Of a stretch of DNA of 62,658 bases, positions 25,278 to 35,900 are shown piece by piece. The DNA is taken from contig JBFGJY010000005.1 of assembly GCA_041576975.1 (NCBI GenBank), positions 1-62,658 on the forward strand, written 5' to 3'. Within the stretch, counting starts at the first letter, position 1, and every line of letters starts with the position of its first letter. Source of the stretch: JBFGJY01 sp041576975. Lineage in GTDB: Bacteria > Pseudomonadota > Gammaproteobacteria > UBA4575. The position numbers and the translations under genes were made by a program. Below the pieces are notes generated by a model. It did no database searches, was not told where the DNA came from, and saw only the letters and a list, made by a program, of their open reading frames with translations.

Positions 25278-28200
25278 TTAGCGATCTAGTTGTCGCCAAG
25301 TCTGACGCCCTAATGCATCCGGTCCACAGTTATTAGCAGTTGCCTCAATGGCGCCCATGGAACCACTCGCATATTTCACCATAATACCGTTAATGCATTC
25401 TCCACCGCCGCCAGGCTTTTGAATGATGCTTACGGCAGGAATAATTCCCACAGTAGATTTCTTACCACTTGGCGGTAATTTATCATCAGCGTCTACATCA
25501 CCATCGCCATCCACATCAAACAAGACTTGTATCATGTCATTGTCATCGAAGACGCCATCGATATTGATGTCAAATATGACAAAATCGATGCGTGAACCGT
25601 CTCTGGGATCAATTTCCATCAACCAACCTGTGCCATCACCTCTACAAGGGCTTGTGGGTGGAATTAAGGTAGTGAAAATGATGCGATCATTTCTTAACAC
25701 CGCATTAGTCACTTGCCGTTCACCAAAGTTGTTACTATTGGTTGGACTGCTGCTGCTATCAAGTTGCAAATTGATTAGATCCATATACCAACCCAAATGT
25801 GTAACAGGTGGTGATCCAGAAGGCGTGCCGCTGGCTGTGTGCCAAACAATTTGGTTATCAGTACTTGCACGTAAGTCAAAACCACCCGAATTTACTTCTT
25901 GAGTAATGGACTGTTGCAGCAGGTCTCCACGATTAAATACATCTAAGGTGCTTTGGTTTTTATCCCAAACGCCATAGAAACTCTGCGTGTCTTGACCGAA
26001 TTGTGTGTTGTCACCAGTTTCTAAGTATTTTCCAGTACCAAAATAGACCATCACCCCATTAGTAATTCCCAAAGGATGAATACCAACCTGTGGAGTTGTG
26101 GTAATGGCTTGTGGATTATTACTTGCATCACTTGCAACAAACAAAGGCAACGGATTGAACGACGCATCCAAATAATCAGAACCCCAATTATTTGTATTGG
26201 TATTGGTTACATCAAATTTCCATAGGTTGCCAAATAAATCACCGGCATAAATATGATCGGCAATAAAGTCGCCGTCTATATCAATAACAGCAGGTGACGC
26301 TAATCCATTAGGTTGTCCCGAACCAGTTGGGTCATCTGCAGTACCTTTACCCGTATCGATTTTTACAAAGTCAGTGGATGACCAAACTCCATCTAATCCT
26401 TCTTCAATAAATACAATGTACAAGACGGCATTACCTGTGCTACTCACTGAGCCATCCGCTTCGGTATTGTTATAACCGTTACCAAACACAGCAGCCCATT
26501 TGCCATTGTGCATACGAACAATATTGACCAAGCCAAATGTACGACCTAGGTCGGCATCATCCACATCGGTAAACTCCCACAATACTTTATTCGTGATACT
26601 GGATTCAGCACCGCCACCGGAACCGGGTGGTACACTAACATCTAGCGCATAAACACCTTGTCCACCAGCACCCAGGCTACCTGCTAACACACTGCGCCAA
26701 CCTAAGCCAGAGCCAAGATATGCATCCACCACATTGACAGGACCGTCTACAAAAAAGCGATGTTTATAATTTGGATCTGTCAGCCGATTTAGATTAGCAA
26801 ATGTATTACTTGGGACATAAGCAAAGGTTTCAGTGCCATCACTATCACGAAAACCATGCATCATGCCGTCATTCGCACCCACATAAACCATGGGTGTACG
26901 ATTTACATACGTCGTATTGTTTTTAAATGAAGAACTGTAAGGTGCAGAATTTTCTGGCGCACCAGTTCCCCAAAGATCAGGATAAGGCAAATTGGGCGCA
27001 CCAACAAAAACTGGCGCTGAGTTGATGATGTCACCAAGCACACTGCTACGTGCACGAAAATTTATATTACTAGTATCACCACGCAAATAATTCAAACGTG
27101 CTTGGCCTTGGCCATCGGCAGTGCCGCTACTTGGGTTAATATCTAAAGCTGAACTCTGACTAACATCTAGCTCAGTACTACTGGGTGAAGCGGGATTACT
27201 TGGCCAGCGAAATGGAATACCAGTACCCGTTGAAGGTTTATAGGTAATAATCTTGCGGCCCGTATTAAAATTTTGTCCACTTACTACAGCACCTGCATCC
27301 CAGGCTTGTGTGCCCAAAGTTCCATCTGCGTTAATTGGAAACGCAAGTAGCTGACCCGTCCATTCACCGCTATCAAAGCGTGCTTGATACAGTTGTGATG
27401 TACTAGTGATCGTGCCAGAGTTTAAAGCCACGGCTGCCGCAGAACTAATGCCATTATCTATAGACTGCAGAATATTGCTTAGTGCCGTCGCAAAGCTATC
27501 TGAATCGGCGGCATTGAGAAATTCGCCGCGTCCATTTATTGCCGCATGCCAAAGATCATCGCCTCGAGTCGCATTTTGAGAAGGTATTGGGTCAGGCCAT
27601 GATATTGCTCCGTTGGTTAAGTCTTGCAAAACCGTAGGGTCAGTTGAATCAAGCGTACCTGAGATGCCTAGGCTAACCGTATAAGAAGTCATATGTTGCC
27701 AAAATGCCTCATCCTGTGCTGAGGTAGGAACAATGTTAGGCAAATCTGTGCGCAGATCACGGTTCCAGAAATACATGGCCACATCTGCCAAGGTGTTTTG
27801 GGGGATAGCGACACCATCTTTTGTGACTGTACCACCACCCCAATTATCACGGTATGGATCAACCGGAGTGTAACGATAGCTTGGCGGTGTTGGATTCGCA
27901 TTGTGATTAATAATCGTTGGTCCGTTGCTGTTATCGACATTTCCCAGCGAGGTGGCTGTCGTTTCGGGTACGTCAATATCCCAAAAACCATCCGAAGTTA
28001 AAATAGCAGAACTTTGGCGACACTCTGAATGCGGTGTATTGTCATTACTACCTGGAATATTCCCCCACGGGCCAGCGTTATCAGTGCGCGAATAATAGAG
28101 TCCAATATCGGCAAGGGCGCGTCGCGAAGGTGTATCCCCGATAGCTTCTATTGTGTATAGATCATTAAAAAATGACTGGCGATATGTGCCTCCAAATGGG

Positions 28201-29222
28201 CGTACACCTAATCTTAATGTTGTAGGGTGGGTAGCTCCATCAACTTGCCTACTACTAGTATTCGTGCCGGTTTGAATCGATGCAGAAGAATACGCCCCTA
28301 TGAAACCGGTGTTCAATGAGCCAAATCCAACACGCATACTGTTGCTCTGCTGCGCAAAGGCACGACCGGTACCGGCGCGGGCCACGGCAATTCGAGCACG
28401 GTGATATTGGAACCAATTGGCAAAGTTTTGCGCTTCTTCAGTCGGAGTACGTGTAATGCTGCTAAAACTAGCAGTAGTTGTCATAGGCACGCCATTAACT
28501 AAGAGGGTACTGCCTTGAATTTGTATCTTTCTGTAATTACTAGCGTCTGTAAGTTGGGCCACATTATCCGGCACACCTTCATAAATGTAATAGGTGATTG
28601 GCCAATAGGTCATTGCGCAGGTGGCATTGTTATCGCTCGGGTTACAGGCGTTCTCGACTGTGTTCATATCATCCGCAAGTGCATCTACCAGATAGAGATT
28701 ACGATACCATCTCGCAGTATCAGTTTTCTGTATTAATAAATTCAAACAGCCACTAGCCTGGCGCATGGGATCATAGTACGCACAGTTAGGATTGGCGTTT
28801 GCCATTTCTGTGTTGTCTGCATTCACCCAGGGTCTGTAATCTACATTTGGGTTATAGAAAATTGAATTATTAGCAAATGATCTACGTGCATAGTTATGCA
28901 AATTATTATCTTCAAACGTCGCGACCCGATTTCGTGCAGCACCAGAATCTGACCAAACACTGGCTGGATTTAGAAATAATTCATTTCTAGTACGACTAGT
29001 ACCTGAAGGAAGACCATTAACTGAACCTGGCATCCACTCCTCTCTCATCGAACCGGAATCATCCAGGATATAAACAATATTTGGCGGCACAACGCCACCT
29101 AAAAATAATGGTGTATCGGGGATATCCAGCATGGCGGCTTGAGTGTTTGCCATACATGTAATGCAAACCACAGCGAATGCAGATTTAATTGTTAAAATTA
29201 ATTTCCTTATCATTTCCATCAT
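25278..29222 (-). CDS. pilY1: PilY1 tip adhesin, cluster B
   Basis: 1314 aa, the longest of the three. Signal peptide cut near TQA|AML (about 30), MIDAS-type DDSGSM (D54, S56, S58), a ...TLADVAMYFWNRDL segment shared with the paralogs, a YLRGDTSN string near 710, then the beta-propeller with VGANDGMMHGF, the calcium loop DIDGDFIAD near 980 and FGTGKYL. Two consecutive EF-hand-like loops follow near the end (DINIDGVFDDND and DVDGDGDVDADD). Several cysteines in the N-terminal third. GGGAG upstream of ATG 29222 supports the start. Function as in other PilY1: pilus tip adhesion, retraction control. Confidence 0.93.
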   Translation of the reverse strand: MMEMIRKLILTIKSAFAVVCITCMANTQAAMLDIPDTPLFLGGVVPPNIVYILDDSGSMREEWMPGSVNGLPSGTSRTRNELFLNPASVWSDSGAARNRVATFEDNNLHNYARRSFANNSIFYNPNVDYRPWVNADNTEMANANPNCAYYDPMRQASGCLNLLIQKTDTARWYRNLYLVDALADDMNTVENACNPSDNNATCAMTYWPITYYIYEGVPDNVAQLTDASNYRKIQIQGSTLLVNGVPMTTTASFSSITRTPTEEAQNFANWFQYHRARIAVARAGTGRAFAQQSNSMRVGFGSLNTGFIGAYSSASIQTGTNTSSRQVDGATHPTTLRLGVRPFGGTYRQSFFNDLYTIEAIGDTPSRRALADIGLYYSRTDNAGPWGNIPGSNDNTPHSECRQSSAILTSDGFWDIDVPETTATSLGNVDNSNGPTIINHNANPTPPSYRYTPVDPYRDNWGGGTVTKDGVAIPQNTLADVAMYFWNRDLRTDLPNIVPTSAQDEAFWQHMTSYTVSLGISGTLDSTDPTVLQDLTNGAISWPDPIPSQNATRGDDLWHAAINGRGEFLNAADSDSFATALSNILQSIDNGISSAAAVALNSGTITSTSQLYQARFDSGEWTGQLLAFPINADGTLGTQAWDAGAVVSGQNFNTGRKIITYKPSTGTGIPFRWPSNPASPSSTELDVSQSSALDINPSSGTADGQGQARLNYLRGDTSNINFRARSSVLGDIINSAPVFVGAPNLPYPDLWGTGAPENSAPYSSSFKNNTTYVNRTPMVYVGANDGMMHGFRDSDGTETFAYVPSNTFANLNRLTDPNYKHRFFVDGPVNVVDAYLGSGLGWRSVLAGSLGAGGQGVYALDVSVPPGSGGGAESSITNKVLWEFTDVDDADLGRTFGLVNIVRMHNGKWAAVFGNGYNNTEADGSVSSTGNAVLYIVFIEEGLDGVWSSTDFVKIDTGKGTADDPTGSGQPNGLASPAVIDIDGDFIADHIYAGDLFGNLWKFDVTNTNTNNWGSDYLDASFNPLPLFVASDASNNPQAITTTPQVGIHPLGITNGVMVYFGTGKYLETGDNTQFGQDTQSFYGVWDKNQSTLDVFNRGDLLQQSITQEVNSGGFDLRASTDNQIVWHTASGTPSGSPPVTHLGWYMDLINLQLDSSSSPTNSNNFGERQVTNAVLRNDRIIFTTLIPPTSPCRGDGTGWLMEIDPRDGSRIDFVIFDINIDGVFDDNDMIQVLFDVDGDGDVDADDKLPPSGKKSTVGIIPAVSIIQKPGGGGECINGIMVKYASGSMGAIEATANNCGPDALGRQTWRQLDR

Positions 29223-29281
29223 CGTTCTCCCAACTCAAAGAACACACATCCCTGCGTGATATCCAAGTTAAAAATCTCCAG

Positions 29282-29803
29282 TTAATTAAATTCCTTGGTA
29301 AATTGTGTTTGTACTGTCGTGGTTGCTAAATTATTACCACCGATACCGTGTCCACTAATGCGATACATCACTCTTCCTGTGATGCCCGCCATGCCGATAT
29401 TTAATGTATATGGCATGAATTGTTCGTACTCTAGGTAATACATCGGTTGTGCGCTGACGCCGCCAATGGTTCCTGCGGGTAACTCGGTCATTGCAGTTGT
29501 ATTCCAATTTGTAATTACAGTGGGGTCTATCGTATTTAAGGTATAAATATGATTTGTGCATGGTGAACAAGATGCAGTACCGGTTACGTGTGTAGTAAGC
29601 CCATCTAGAAATTGTTCGCCTACACGTAATGCCGTTTCAGAAGATTCAAAAGACAGGTTTAAATTATTTGTATTGCCCGCCATTTTTTCTTCTAATGAAG
29701 TGGTTTGCATACCGGTAATACCCACCATGGTGAGCAGCAGCAGCATAATTAAACTTACCGCTAATACCGCGCCCTTTTGTCGCTTTGCACTTGTTATATT
29801 CAT
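29282..29803 (-). CDS. pilX: Minor pilin PilX, cluster B
   Basis: 173 aa from ATG 29803 (GGAG about 9 nt upstream). N-terminus RQKGAVLAVSLIMLLLLTMVGITGMQTTSLEEKMAGN is the PilX signature, with FESSETALR after it. Two cysteines in CSPC. The in-frame TTG four codons earlier overlaps the Shine-Dalgarno and was not used. Priming-complex subunit. Confidence 0.87.
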   Translation of the reverse strand: MNITSAKRQKGAVLAVSLIMLLLLTMVGITGMQTTSLEEKMAGNTNNLNLSFESSETALRVGEQFLDGLTTHVTGTASCSPCTNHIYTLNTIDPTVITNWNTTAMTELPAGTIGGVSAQPMYYLEYEQFMPYTLNIGMAGITGRVMYRISGHGIGGNNLATTTVQTQFTKEFN

Positions 29804-29827
29804 TTCCAACTCCAATATCTTTACTGG

Positions 29828-30610
29828 CTATGGCGACTGATTACGAAACGCCACACTTGTAGTAAATACATGTCTGCGCATGTTGTCGTTTATAGGACCA
29901 ATATTTGTGCCCAGTAAACTATAAACCGCTGTGTCTGTAGCGTTGGTAACAGGGTCTACACTGCTTAACAATAATGCTAGACGAACACTCACCACCTGCG
30001 GCCAATCACCGTTGGCTGTTACCGTATTGGCAGGGATATACATATCCGCAACTCGATCAATGTCAGAATCCACACCATAGAGAATCTGCAGATTTTCTAC
30101 TCCATCAATTACCTGCAAATCTGTTCCCGCTGAATCGATACAGTGAAGGGTGTTATCCGCAGCGATATAAATCGTGTTTACCAATGTCGCTCCAGCGACG
30201 GGTGCAATATTGGGGTTACATTCATTTATGAATGGGGCGGCACTGGGCTGCTGAAAACGAAAGCTCAAGGTATCGGAGATGGTTCCCGTGCCTTCCAGGC
30301 CAGCAACGACTTGTCCTGCGGCTATAAAGTCAATATTACTAGCTGGCCCATAATTTCCTGCATCTACCAAAAATGCATCATCATCCGACTGAAATCCATT
30401 CGCTTTGAATCCAGTTTGACGCATGCTTAGTTGCACAAGATCCATCGCAAATCGACCATTTTCCTGCAAGCGCGATAGCCCTTCTCGCAAGTTATAACTT
30501 GCTTTGGTATCTATAAAGATCTTCGTCACACCAAGTAATAATAGTGAGCTTAAGGTGACAGCCACTAATAACTCGACAATACTAAACCCTTTTATAACTA
30601 ACTTTTTCAT
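29828..30610 (-). CDS. pilW: Minor pilin PilW, cluster B
   Basis: 260 aa. Prepilin N-terminus KG|FSIVELLVAVTLSSLLLLG with Glu at +5, LQENGRFAMDLVQLSMRQTGF, C-terminal VVSVRLALLLSS and RRHVFTTSVAFRNQ. About 80 residues shorter than the cluster C copy and 95 shorter than cluster A, mostly in the globular domain. The start codon overlaps the pilV stop by one base (TAATG). Confidence 0.9.
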   Translation of the reverse strand: MKKLVIKGFSIVELLVAVTLSSLLLLGVTKIFIDTKASYNLREGLSRLQENGRFAMDLVQLSMRQTGFKANGFQSDDDAFLVDAGNYGPASNIDFIAAGQVVAGLEGTGTISDTLSFRFQQPSAAPFINECNPNIAPVAGATLVNTIYIAADNTLHCIDSAGTDLQVIDGVENLQILYGVDSDIDRVADMYIPANTVTANGDWPQVVSVRLALLLSSVDPVTNATDTAVYSLLGTNIGPINDNMRRHVFTTSVAFRNQSP

Positions 30611-31137
30611 TACGGGCTGAAACTTGCTTGTACAGTTTGTAACGGTGCACCTAAAGTCGCGCTATTCACAGATTGGTTTCCTGCCCAAGTCACCGTGATA
30701 GTGTGAATAGCATTTGCAGCACAACCAACAGGATTACATACGATGGTTGCATTCCCACCAGGCAAAGCAGCTCCTAAAAAGTTATACCAAGCCACCAAAT
30801 CAGCAGTAGCCATTTCTGCGGGGTTACACAGACCCGCAACAGTAGTGCCCGTGAAATTTGTGACACAATCAAATGTCGGCGCGGCAGGTGCAGCTGCAAC
30901 TTCGTAGTTTCCAGCGATTGCCGCGAAACGATTCGCTCGCATACGGTCCGCTAAATCATTTACTGCATATATTGCTTGTGTGCGCACAAATGCTCCATGG
31001 TTATCACGAAACCCAGAGGCATGCAAACCGGCAAGACCTAACAATCCAATTGCCAACACAATTACTGCTATTAATACTTCTATTAACGCAAAACCAGATC
31101 GACGAATGTTCGAATTATTTTGCTTTAAATGTTTCAT
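30610..31137 (-). CDS. pilV: Minor pilin PilV, cluster B
   Basis: 175 aa. A longer, polar leader (about 15 residues) then SG|FALIEVLIAVIVLAIGLLGLAGLHASGF with Glu at +5, followed by QAIYAVNDLADRMRANR, the PilV signature. Four cysteines. Residue +2 is Ala instead of Thr or Ser. It lies 16 bp after fimU. Confidence 0.9.
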   Translation of the reverse strand: MKHLKQNNSNIRRSGFALIEVLIAVIVLAIGLLGLAGLHASGFRDNHGAFVRTQAIYAVNDLADRMRANRFAAIAGNYEVAAAPAAPTFDCVTNFTGTTVAGLCNPAEMATADLVAWYNFLGAALPGGNATIVCNPVGCAANAIHTITVTWAGNQSVNSATLGAPLQTVQASFSP

Positions 31138-31153
31138 AGTATGTTTGCAAAGA

Positions 31154-31711
31154 TTAGGTACAAGAATTTACATTGCCGTTTACATCTGCGGCTGGATCGG
31201 TTGCCGACACAACACGACTACGTCCAGTATTCGTGACAATAATTGCGCGCGCCTGTTGCACAAAGCCACGGCCATCACACATTACTAATGTGTCCGGTGT
31301 AGAAGTTGCAGTTCTTAAGCGTCCGCGCGGGTCGAATTCAAAAAATGTAACATTATTAACGACTGAATTTAATGTGAGCGAAGCATTGAATGCAGTTCTA
31401 TTATGTACTGCACAGTCGACTGAGCAGTCAGCAGTCGCAATAAAAATATTGTCATTATTGGTGTCGGTTACAACTGTCCAACCATTGGCCCAATTACTGC
31501 CGCTATTCGATATTATTTGTACGTTAACACCACGTTTAATTGCCTCACTGCGAGCAATCATGATTGCAGAGAGCAATCCATTTGCGTTAGTGATCATGCG
31601 ATTATTTTGTATGCTAGTTCGAAAATTCGGCACACCCACGGTAAGCAATATCGCTAACATCGCGATAGCGATCATTAATTCAATTAACGTGAACCCTTTT
31701 AAAATTTTCAT
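31154..31711 (-). CDS. fimU: Minor pilin FimU/FimT (GspH-type), cluster B
   Basis: 185 aa. MKILKG|FTLIELMIAIAMLAILLTVGVPNF with Glu at +5, NGLLSAIMIARSEAIKRG (GspH/FimT signature), and a C-terminal FDPRGR...VMCDGRG part with cysteines. First gene of cluster B. A leader of about 145 nt separates it from the predicted promoter. Confidence 0.9.
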   Translation of the reverse strand: MKILKGFTLIELMIAIAMLAILLTVGVPNFRTSIQNNRMITNANGLLSAIMIARSEAIKRGVNVQIISNSGSNWANGWTVVTDTNNDNIFIATADCSVDCAVHNRTAFNASLTLNSVVNNVTFFEFDPRGRLRTATSTPDTLVMCDGRGFVQQARAIIVTNTGRSRVVSATDPAADVNGNVNSCT

Positions 31712-31860
31712 CTCTCAAAAACCACTTATTAGTAATTAAACGTGAAAGCTACAAACAAAGTAGTTCACAAATTATTCGATTACACGCAGTTTATAAATAT
31801 GAAGGAAACCACTAACAGAGGGATCCCTCTACCAACTCTCGAGGGTCACTCTACATTGAT

Positions 31861-31896
31861 TTTAAAGGGATTATTGTGAGCGAGTTGTAACTCGCT
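31861..31896 (-). promoter_or_regulatory. Promoter of pilus cluster B with overlapping palindrome
   Basis: Minus strand: TTACAA (31890-31885), 18-bp spacer, TTTAAA (31866-31861). The -35 lies inside a perfect 8-2-8 palindrome, AGCGAGTTACAACTCGCT (31896-31879), a natural place for a repressor or a -35-overlapping activator. The sequence just downstream (ATCAATGTAGAGT) matches cluster C. Confidence 0.6.
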
Positions 31897-31904
31897 GATA
31901 TTGT

Positions 31905-31987
31905 CCGATGAAAGGAAAATAATTAACAAATGTGTGTTATATGCACGAAAAACTATAAATGACACGCATTTTTTTACCGATGAAAGG
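31905..31987 (-). promoter_or_regulatory. Paired activator-like sites upstream of cluster B
   Basis: Two identical minus-strand repeats, CCTTTCATCGG at 31915-31905 and 31987-31977, are 72 bp apart (close to seven helical turns). The nearer is 14 bp upstream of the -35. The layout matches cluster C, though the sequences between have diverged. AlgR/LytTR-like binding is a guess from resemblance to CCGTTNGTC. Confidence 0.5.
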
Positions 31988-32116
31988 AGGCATGCGTTGA
32001 CCTGTTTAATACAGCTTAATTATTTAAGTTAAAAAATTCGTTTTATAAAAGTTATTGATTTGGAGTGTATTTATTTTTCAGCTTATAAACAACGTTAACA
32101 GCGTCTCATTTTGCTT

Positions 32117-32524
32117 TCACCACTTTCCAATAGGCGTTTTTTCGTTACGAGAATTGTATGTCAGATTACCATCAGCAGTCTGAGCACCTTGTGCAGTAGC
32201 TGTCAGCTCGACACATTGATCAATAGCAAAAGTTGGACAAGCTTGTGCGGCTATTAAATAGAATTCTTTATCCGATAATACATTACCCCCGCCCGCATCT
32301 GGGAAATTTAAATCTGCGATAAGATCTGTTGTGTAAGTACTATTACGTGAATAAAACTTTTGTTGTGCCTGCATAATTTCTAAAAGCATTTTTTGCCCAT
32401 CGGTACGACGATTTTTGCTCATTTGGGATTGATAGCTTGGATATGCCAGCGAAACAATAATAGCTAACACTACAATTACAATCATCAACTCAATTAAGGT
32501 GAAGCCTAAATTTTGTTTAAACAA
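32117..32524 (-). CDS. pilE: Type IV pilin-like protein (PilE family), cluster A
   Basis: 135 aa. Leader (M)FKQNLG, cleavage G|FTLIELMIVIVVLAIIVSLAYPSYQSQM with Glu at +5, and RRTDGQKMLLEIMQAQQKFYSRNSTY. The only usable start in front of the leader is TTG at 32524, with no visible Shine-Dalgarno, 12 bp after the upstream stop. Translation is probably coupled. Two cysteines (ACP...QCVE) and an NEKTP tail shared with the cluster B pilE (NNKTPATHW vs NEKTPIGKW), suggesting these two are closest relatives. Confidence 0.85.
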   Translation of the reverse strand: MFKQNLGFTLIELMIVIVVLAIIVSLAYPSYQSQMSKNRRTDGQKMLLEIMQAQQKFYSRNSTYTTDLIADLNFPDAGGGNVLSDKEFYLIAAQACPTFAIDQCVELTATAQGAQTADGNLTYNSRNEKTPIGKW

Positions 32525-32536
32525 TGTAATGTGAAA

Positions 32537-32902
32537 TTAATGAGCTGGAATTGTGCCCGAGGGTAGCTGCCAAACTTGCTTCACTAGCCCTTTGTTAAAC
32601 GATCCTTCATGCATACTGAACGCTAATGGCATTCCTGGTAGCAATTGATCTAGAGTTCCGAACTCTGTCGTTAACAGGTGCACTTGTATGTTCTGATCAT
32701 AGGGAACTCGCAACATACCAAATATAAATTCGCCTTTCTTTCTATCAATGCCAGTGAGTATTGCGGAATGTTCAAAATAGTCTGGATAGTATTGAGGCAG
32801 ACTTGATAACGATACACTTTCGGTTTGCTCACTAAGCAATGTTGCCGGAGTGACGCATAAGCATAAAATAGTGAGCAAACTAATTTTAAATTTGATCTTC
32901 AT
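32537..32902 (-). CDS. PilY2-position secreted protein, cluster A
   Basis: 121 aa from ATG 32902, with signal peptide KIKFKISLLTILCLCVTPATLL. The mature part has a GID..KGEFIFGMLRVPYD..IQVHLL pattern and G..L.FSM. A TTG nine codons upstream overlaps the end of pilY1 by 8 nt and is an alternative start. It holds the pilY2 slot between pilY1 and pilE. Similarity to the cluster B protein is faint (an I....G.V / Y......V.LL beta pattern), so the family call is by position. Confidence 0.55.
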   Translation of the reverse strand: MKIKFKISLLTILCLCVTPATLLSEQTESVSLSSLPQYYPDYFEHSAILTGIDRKKGEFIFGMLRVPYDQNIQVHLLTTEFGTLDQLLPGMPLAFSMHEGSFNKGLVKQVWQLPSGTIPAH

Positions 32903-32921
32903 AAATAGTATTCTTTTAATA

Positions 32922-35900
32922 CTAATCAAACCGAATTTCTTTCCATGAGTGTCGTCCTAATAATTCAGCTGAACCTCCAACTTCAGGATTCACAAGAATA
33001 CGGTCAATTGTGCCGTCGGAAAGCTGAGTGATACGATAGTCCCCAACAAAAGACGAATCACTCGGGATGCTATCAAACCGTGTGCCAACAATAATATTGC
33101 TAATGCTATTTACTCCATTCAAGTTATCGTCCGCATCGAATACACCATCGATATTGACATCAAAAAGCACTGCAAAATCAAAACCACCCGTTATTGTATC
33201 AATGCTCAATCCAAAACCTCCTGAGGGTGGCATGCAAGTGGCCGGATCTTGTGGAGTTGCCGTGTTAGTAAACAGTTGAGTTCCTCGCAATTGCAGCTCG
33301 CGCACCGCTCGTTCACCTGGTAATTGGATATCCGGTGCACTGCCTCCTGGAGGTGGGATATTAAAATCATGATACCACCCACGTACTTGATTTGGGCCAG
33401 TATTGTCATATGGCACCGGGTTGTTAGAAACGGTTCGAACTTCTAACCCCGTAATTGTGTCGATAGAAGTTGTGAATTTTTGCTCGACTAATTCGGTAGT
33501 GGTGCTATTCATTTCAATGGGTAAATTGGTACCCAATGTATCATCCCAAAGTCCATAAAGTGATTGTATGTCTGTGCTGGTTGCATCACCTTTCGTAAGG
33601 TAACTTCCGGTGCCAACAACAACTATAAAACCAGGGGCTGTCGGGTGTTTAATTACAGTAGGTCGGTTAGTAATGGGTTGTGGAATAGTACGCGGAAAAC
33701 CAGAGCCAAATTTAGCTTCAAATAGGATATTTGTATTACTTGCTAGTGCCCAATTACTTGAGTTGCTATCACTGATATCTGTAACATATACATTGCCTTG
33801 TAAATCACCTGCGTAAAGACGATCTACGGTACCGTTACCATCCACGTCTATCCCTCTAACACCTGAGATTCCATTTGGGGTTGTACCATCTACACTGGTT
33901 GACTTACCAATACCGGTATCGATCTTGATAAAATCACTACTACTCCAACCGTTAAATCCAGCTTCGATAAACAAGATATAAATTACTGCATTGCCATTTG
34001 CACTGGTGCTGTTAATTCCATTACCAAAGATTGCGACCCATTTTTGATCGCCCGATGCAACTGCATTACTCATTGCGATGAGCGGTTTACTAAAAGTAAA
34101 ACCGAGATCGCTGTTGCCTATCGAGCCATCATCTTTTTCCGTAAATTCCCACATCACCGTGCTAGTATCAAAGTTATTTGGATCGGTAATATCTAGAGCA
34201 AAATAACCCTTACCCCCAGCCCCCAGACCATTTACAAGAACCGTTCGCCATTCTCGCGAACTTGCGGATGCTGTCGGCAAGATGTAGGCATCATTAATGC
34301 TGGGTGTAGAGTCAACAAAGAAGCGGTGGCTATAGTCCGGATCTGTGTATTGAGGCAGATCCCTGAGTAAGACATTAGGAACATAGGCAAACTTTTCGAC
34401 TCCATCTGCAGCTTTGAATGCATGCAACATGCCATCGTTGGCACCAACATAGATCAACTCCTCTCGATTCTGATTCGTGGTCACGAATTCAGAATAATTA
34501 TTTCCTGCACCACTTGGAAAGGCGCCGCCAAAACGACTTGCAAAGGGTGGTGCACCCACAAATACCGGCGTGGAATGGATGATGTCACCAATTTTTCCAC
34601 CCGTAACGATATTTTCAGGGCTAGTAGTAAGTGGTGCACGTATACGCATGTCACCATCATCAAAACTCACGCCTTCATTTGTGGTGTCACCCCGCAAATA
34701 ATCTGTGCGTATTGGAGCAATATTACTCGGTGGGCTTACATTTGCAGGAGCAGGTGTAGTAAGTGTGTTTAATTGAGTTGCTGTTAATCCGTTTGCCGGC
34801 CCCGCATCGAATACCCTTCCGCCACGTGTAGCGGCTTCATCAGAATAGGTCAATATCAAACGAGATGCTGCTGATAATCCATTTAGTTCTGTCGCCGCAC
34901 TCCATTCAAAAATTGGATTACCTGACAAGTCTTCATTAAATGTCCCATCAGTATTTACACGTTGCGCAGCGAGTTCGCCGCTATTGTTTGCAAGATTTGA
35001 AAAAGTTCTAAATGCTAAAGTACTTTCAGTGATAATTTGAGTGTTAAATGCAACAGGGGTAGTTGAACTTTGATTCGTGGTTACTCGAGAAAATACAGAC
35101 TGCACATCAGCTTGCAATTTAGTTAAGTCATCGGTAGTGAAAAATTGCCCGCGTCCGTTATAGGCCGCATGACGCAGATCGTCGACAATTCCATCTAATG
35201 TAATTGGATTTGGCCATGCGAAAGCAGCAGTTGGATCTGAAGGATTAGCTGAAACGGAACCTAAGCCTTGTAAACCAATTCCAATTACATTGGTTTCGAG
35301 GTGCTGGCCTAACTTGTCTCCCGGTTGTAAAAAAGGTGCGCTGGGATCACGGTTGAGATCAATATTTGTAACTGGTACGTCATCAATTAAAGACCCATGT
35401 AAGTCTCTTTCATGAAACTGCATAACGACATCAGCAAATGTATTACTAAAGCCATCCGCAAACGCACCACCATCAAGTTCAGTATTGTTGTCTCCATCAG
35501 TATTGCCAACTGTAGGTGCTAACACATCATAAATACTATCTGTAATTACAAACGAAGTATTGCGTTGACACGCACCTCTAGGCGCATCTAGAAGGGGGCA
35601 AGCCGCATCGCCCGGATTAGAGTTAGCAGCACTATTAAAAATATCTCCAGACAAACATTCAAAGTATCTTCCTACTTTTACATAACTCGTTCTTAATGGA
35701 GAACCTCCAATTGAATTAGTTTGATAAATCACATCGAGCAATGCTCTTTTATCTCCAGTTTGTGGCGATTGATTAAGTAATTTAACAGGTAATCCGATAC
35801 CCGCATTTTGATTTATGGTGGAATAACCAACGCGTGCTGAACTGTTATTGGCAACAATCTCACCCGTTATGGCTTTGGCTATAAATTCTCTGCTACGGTG

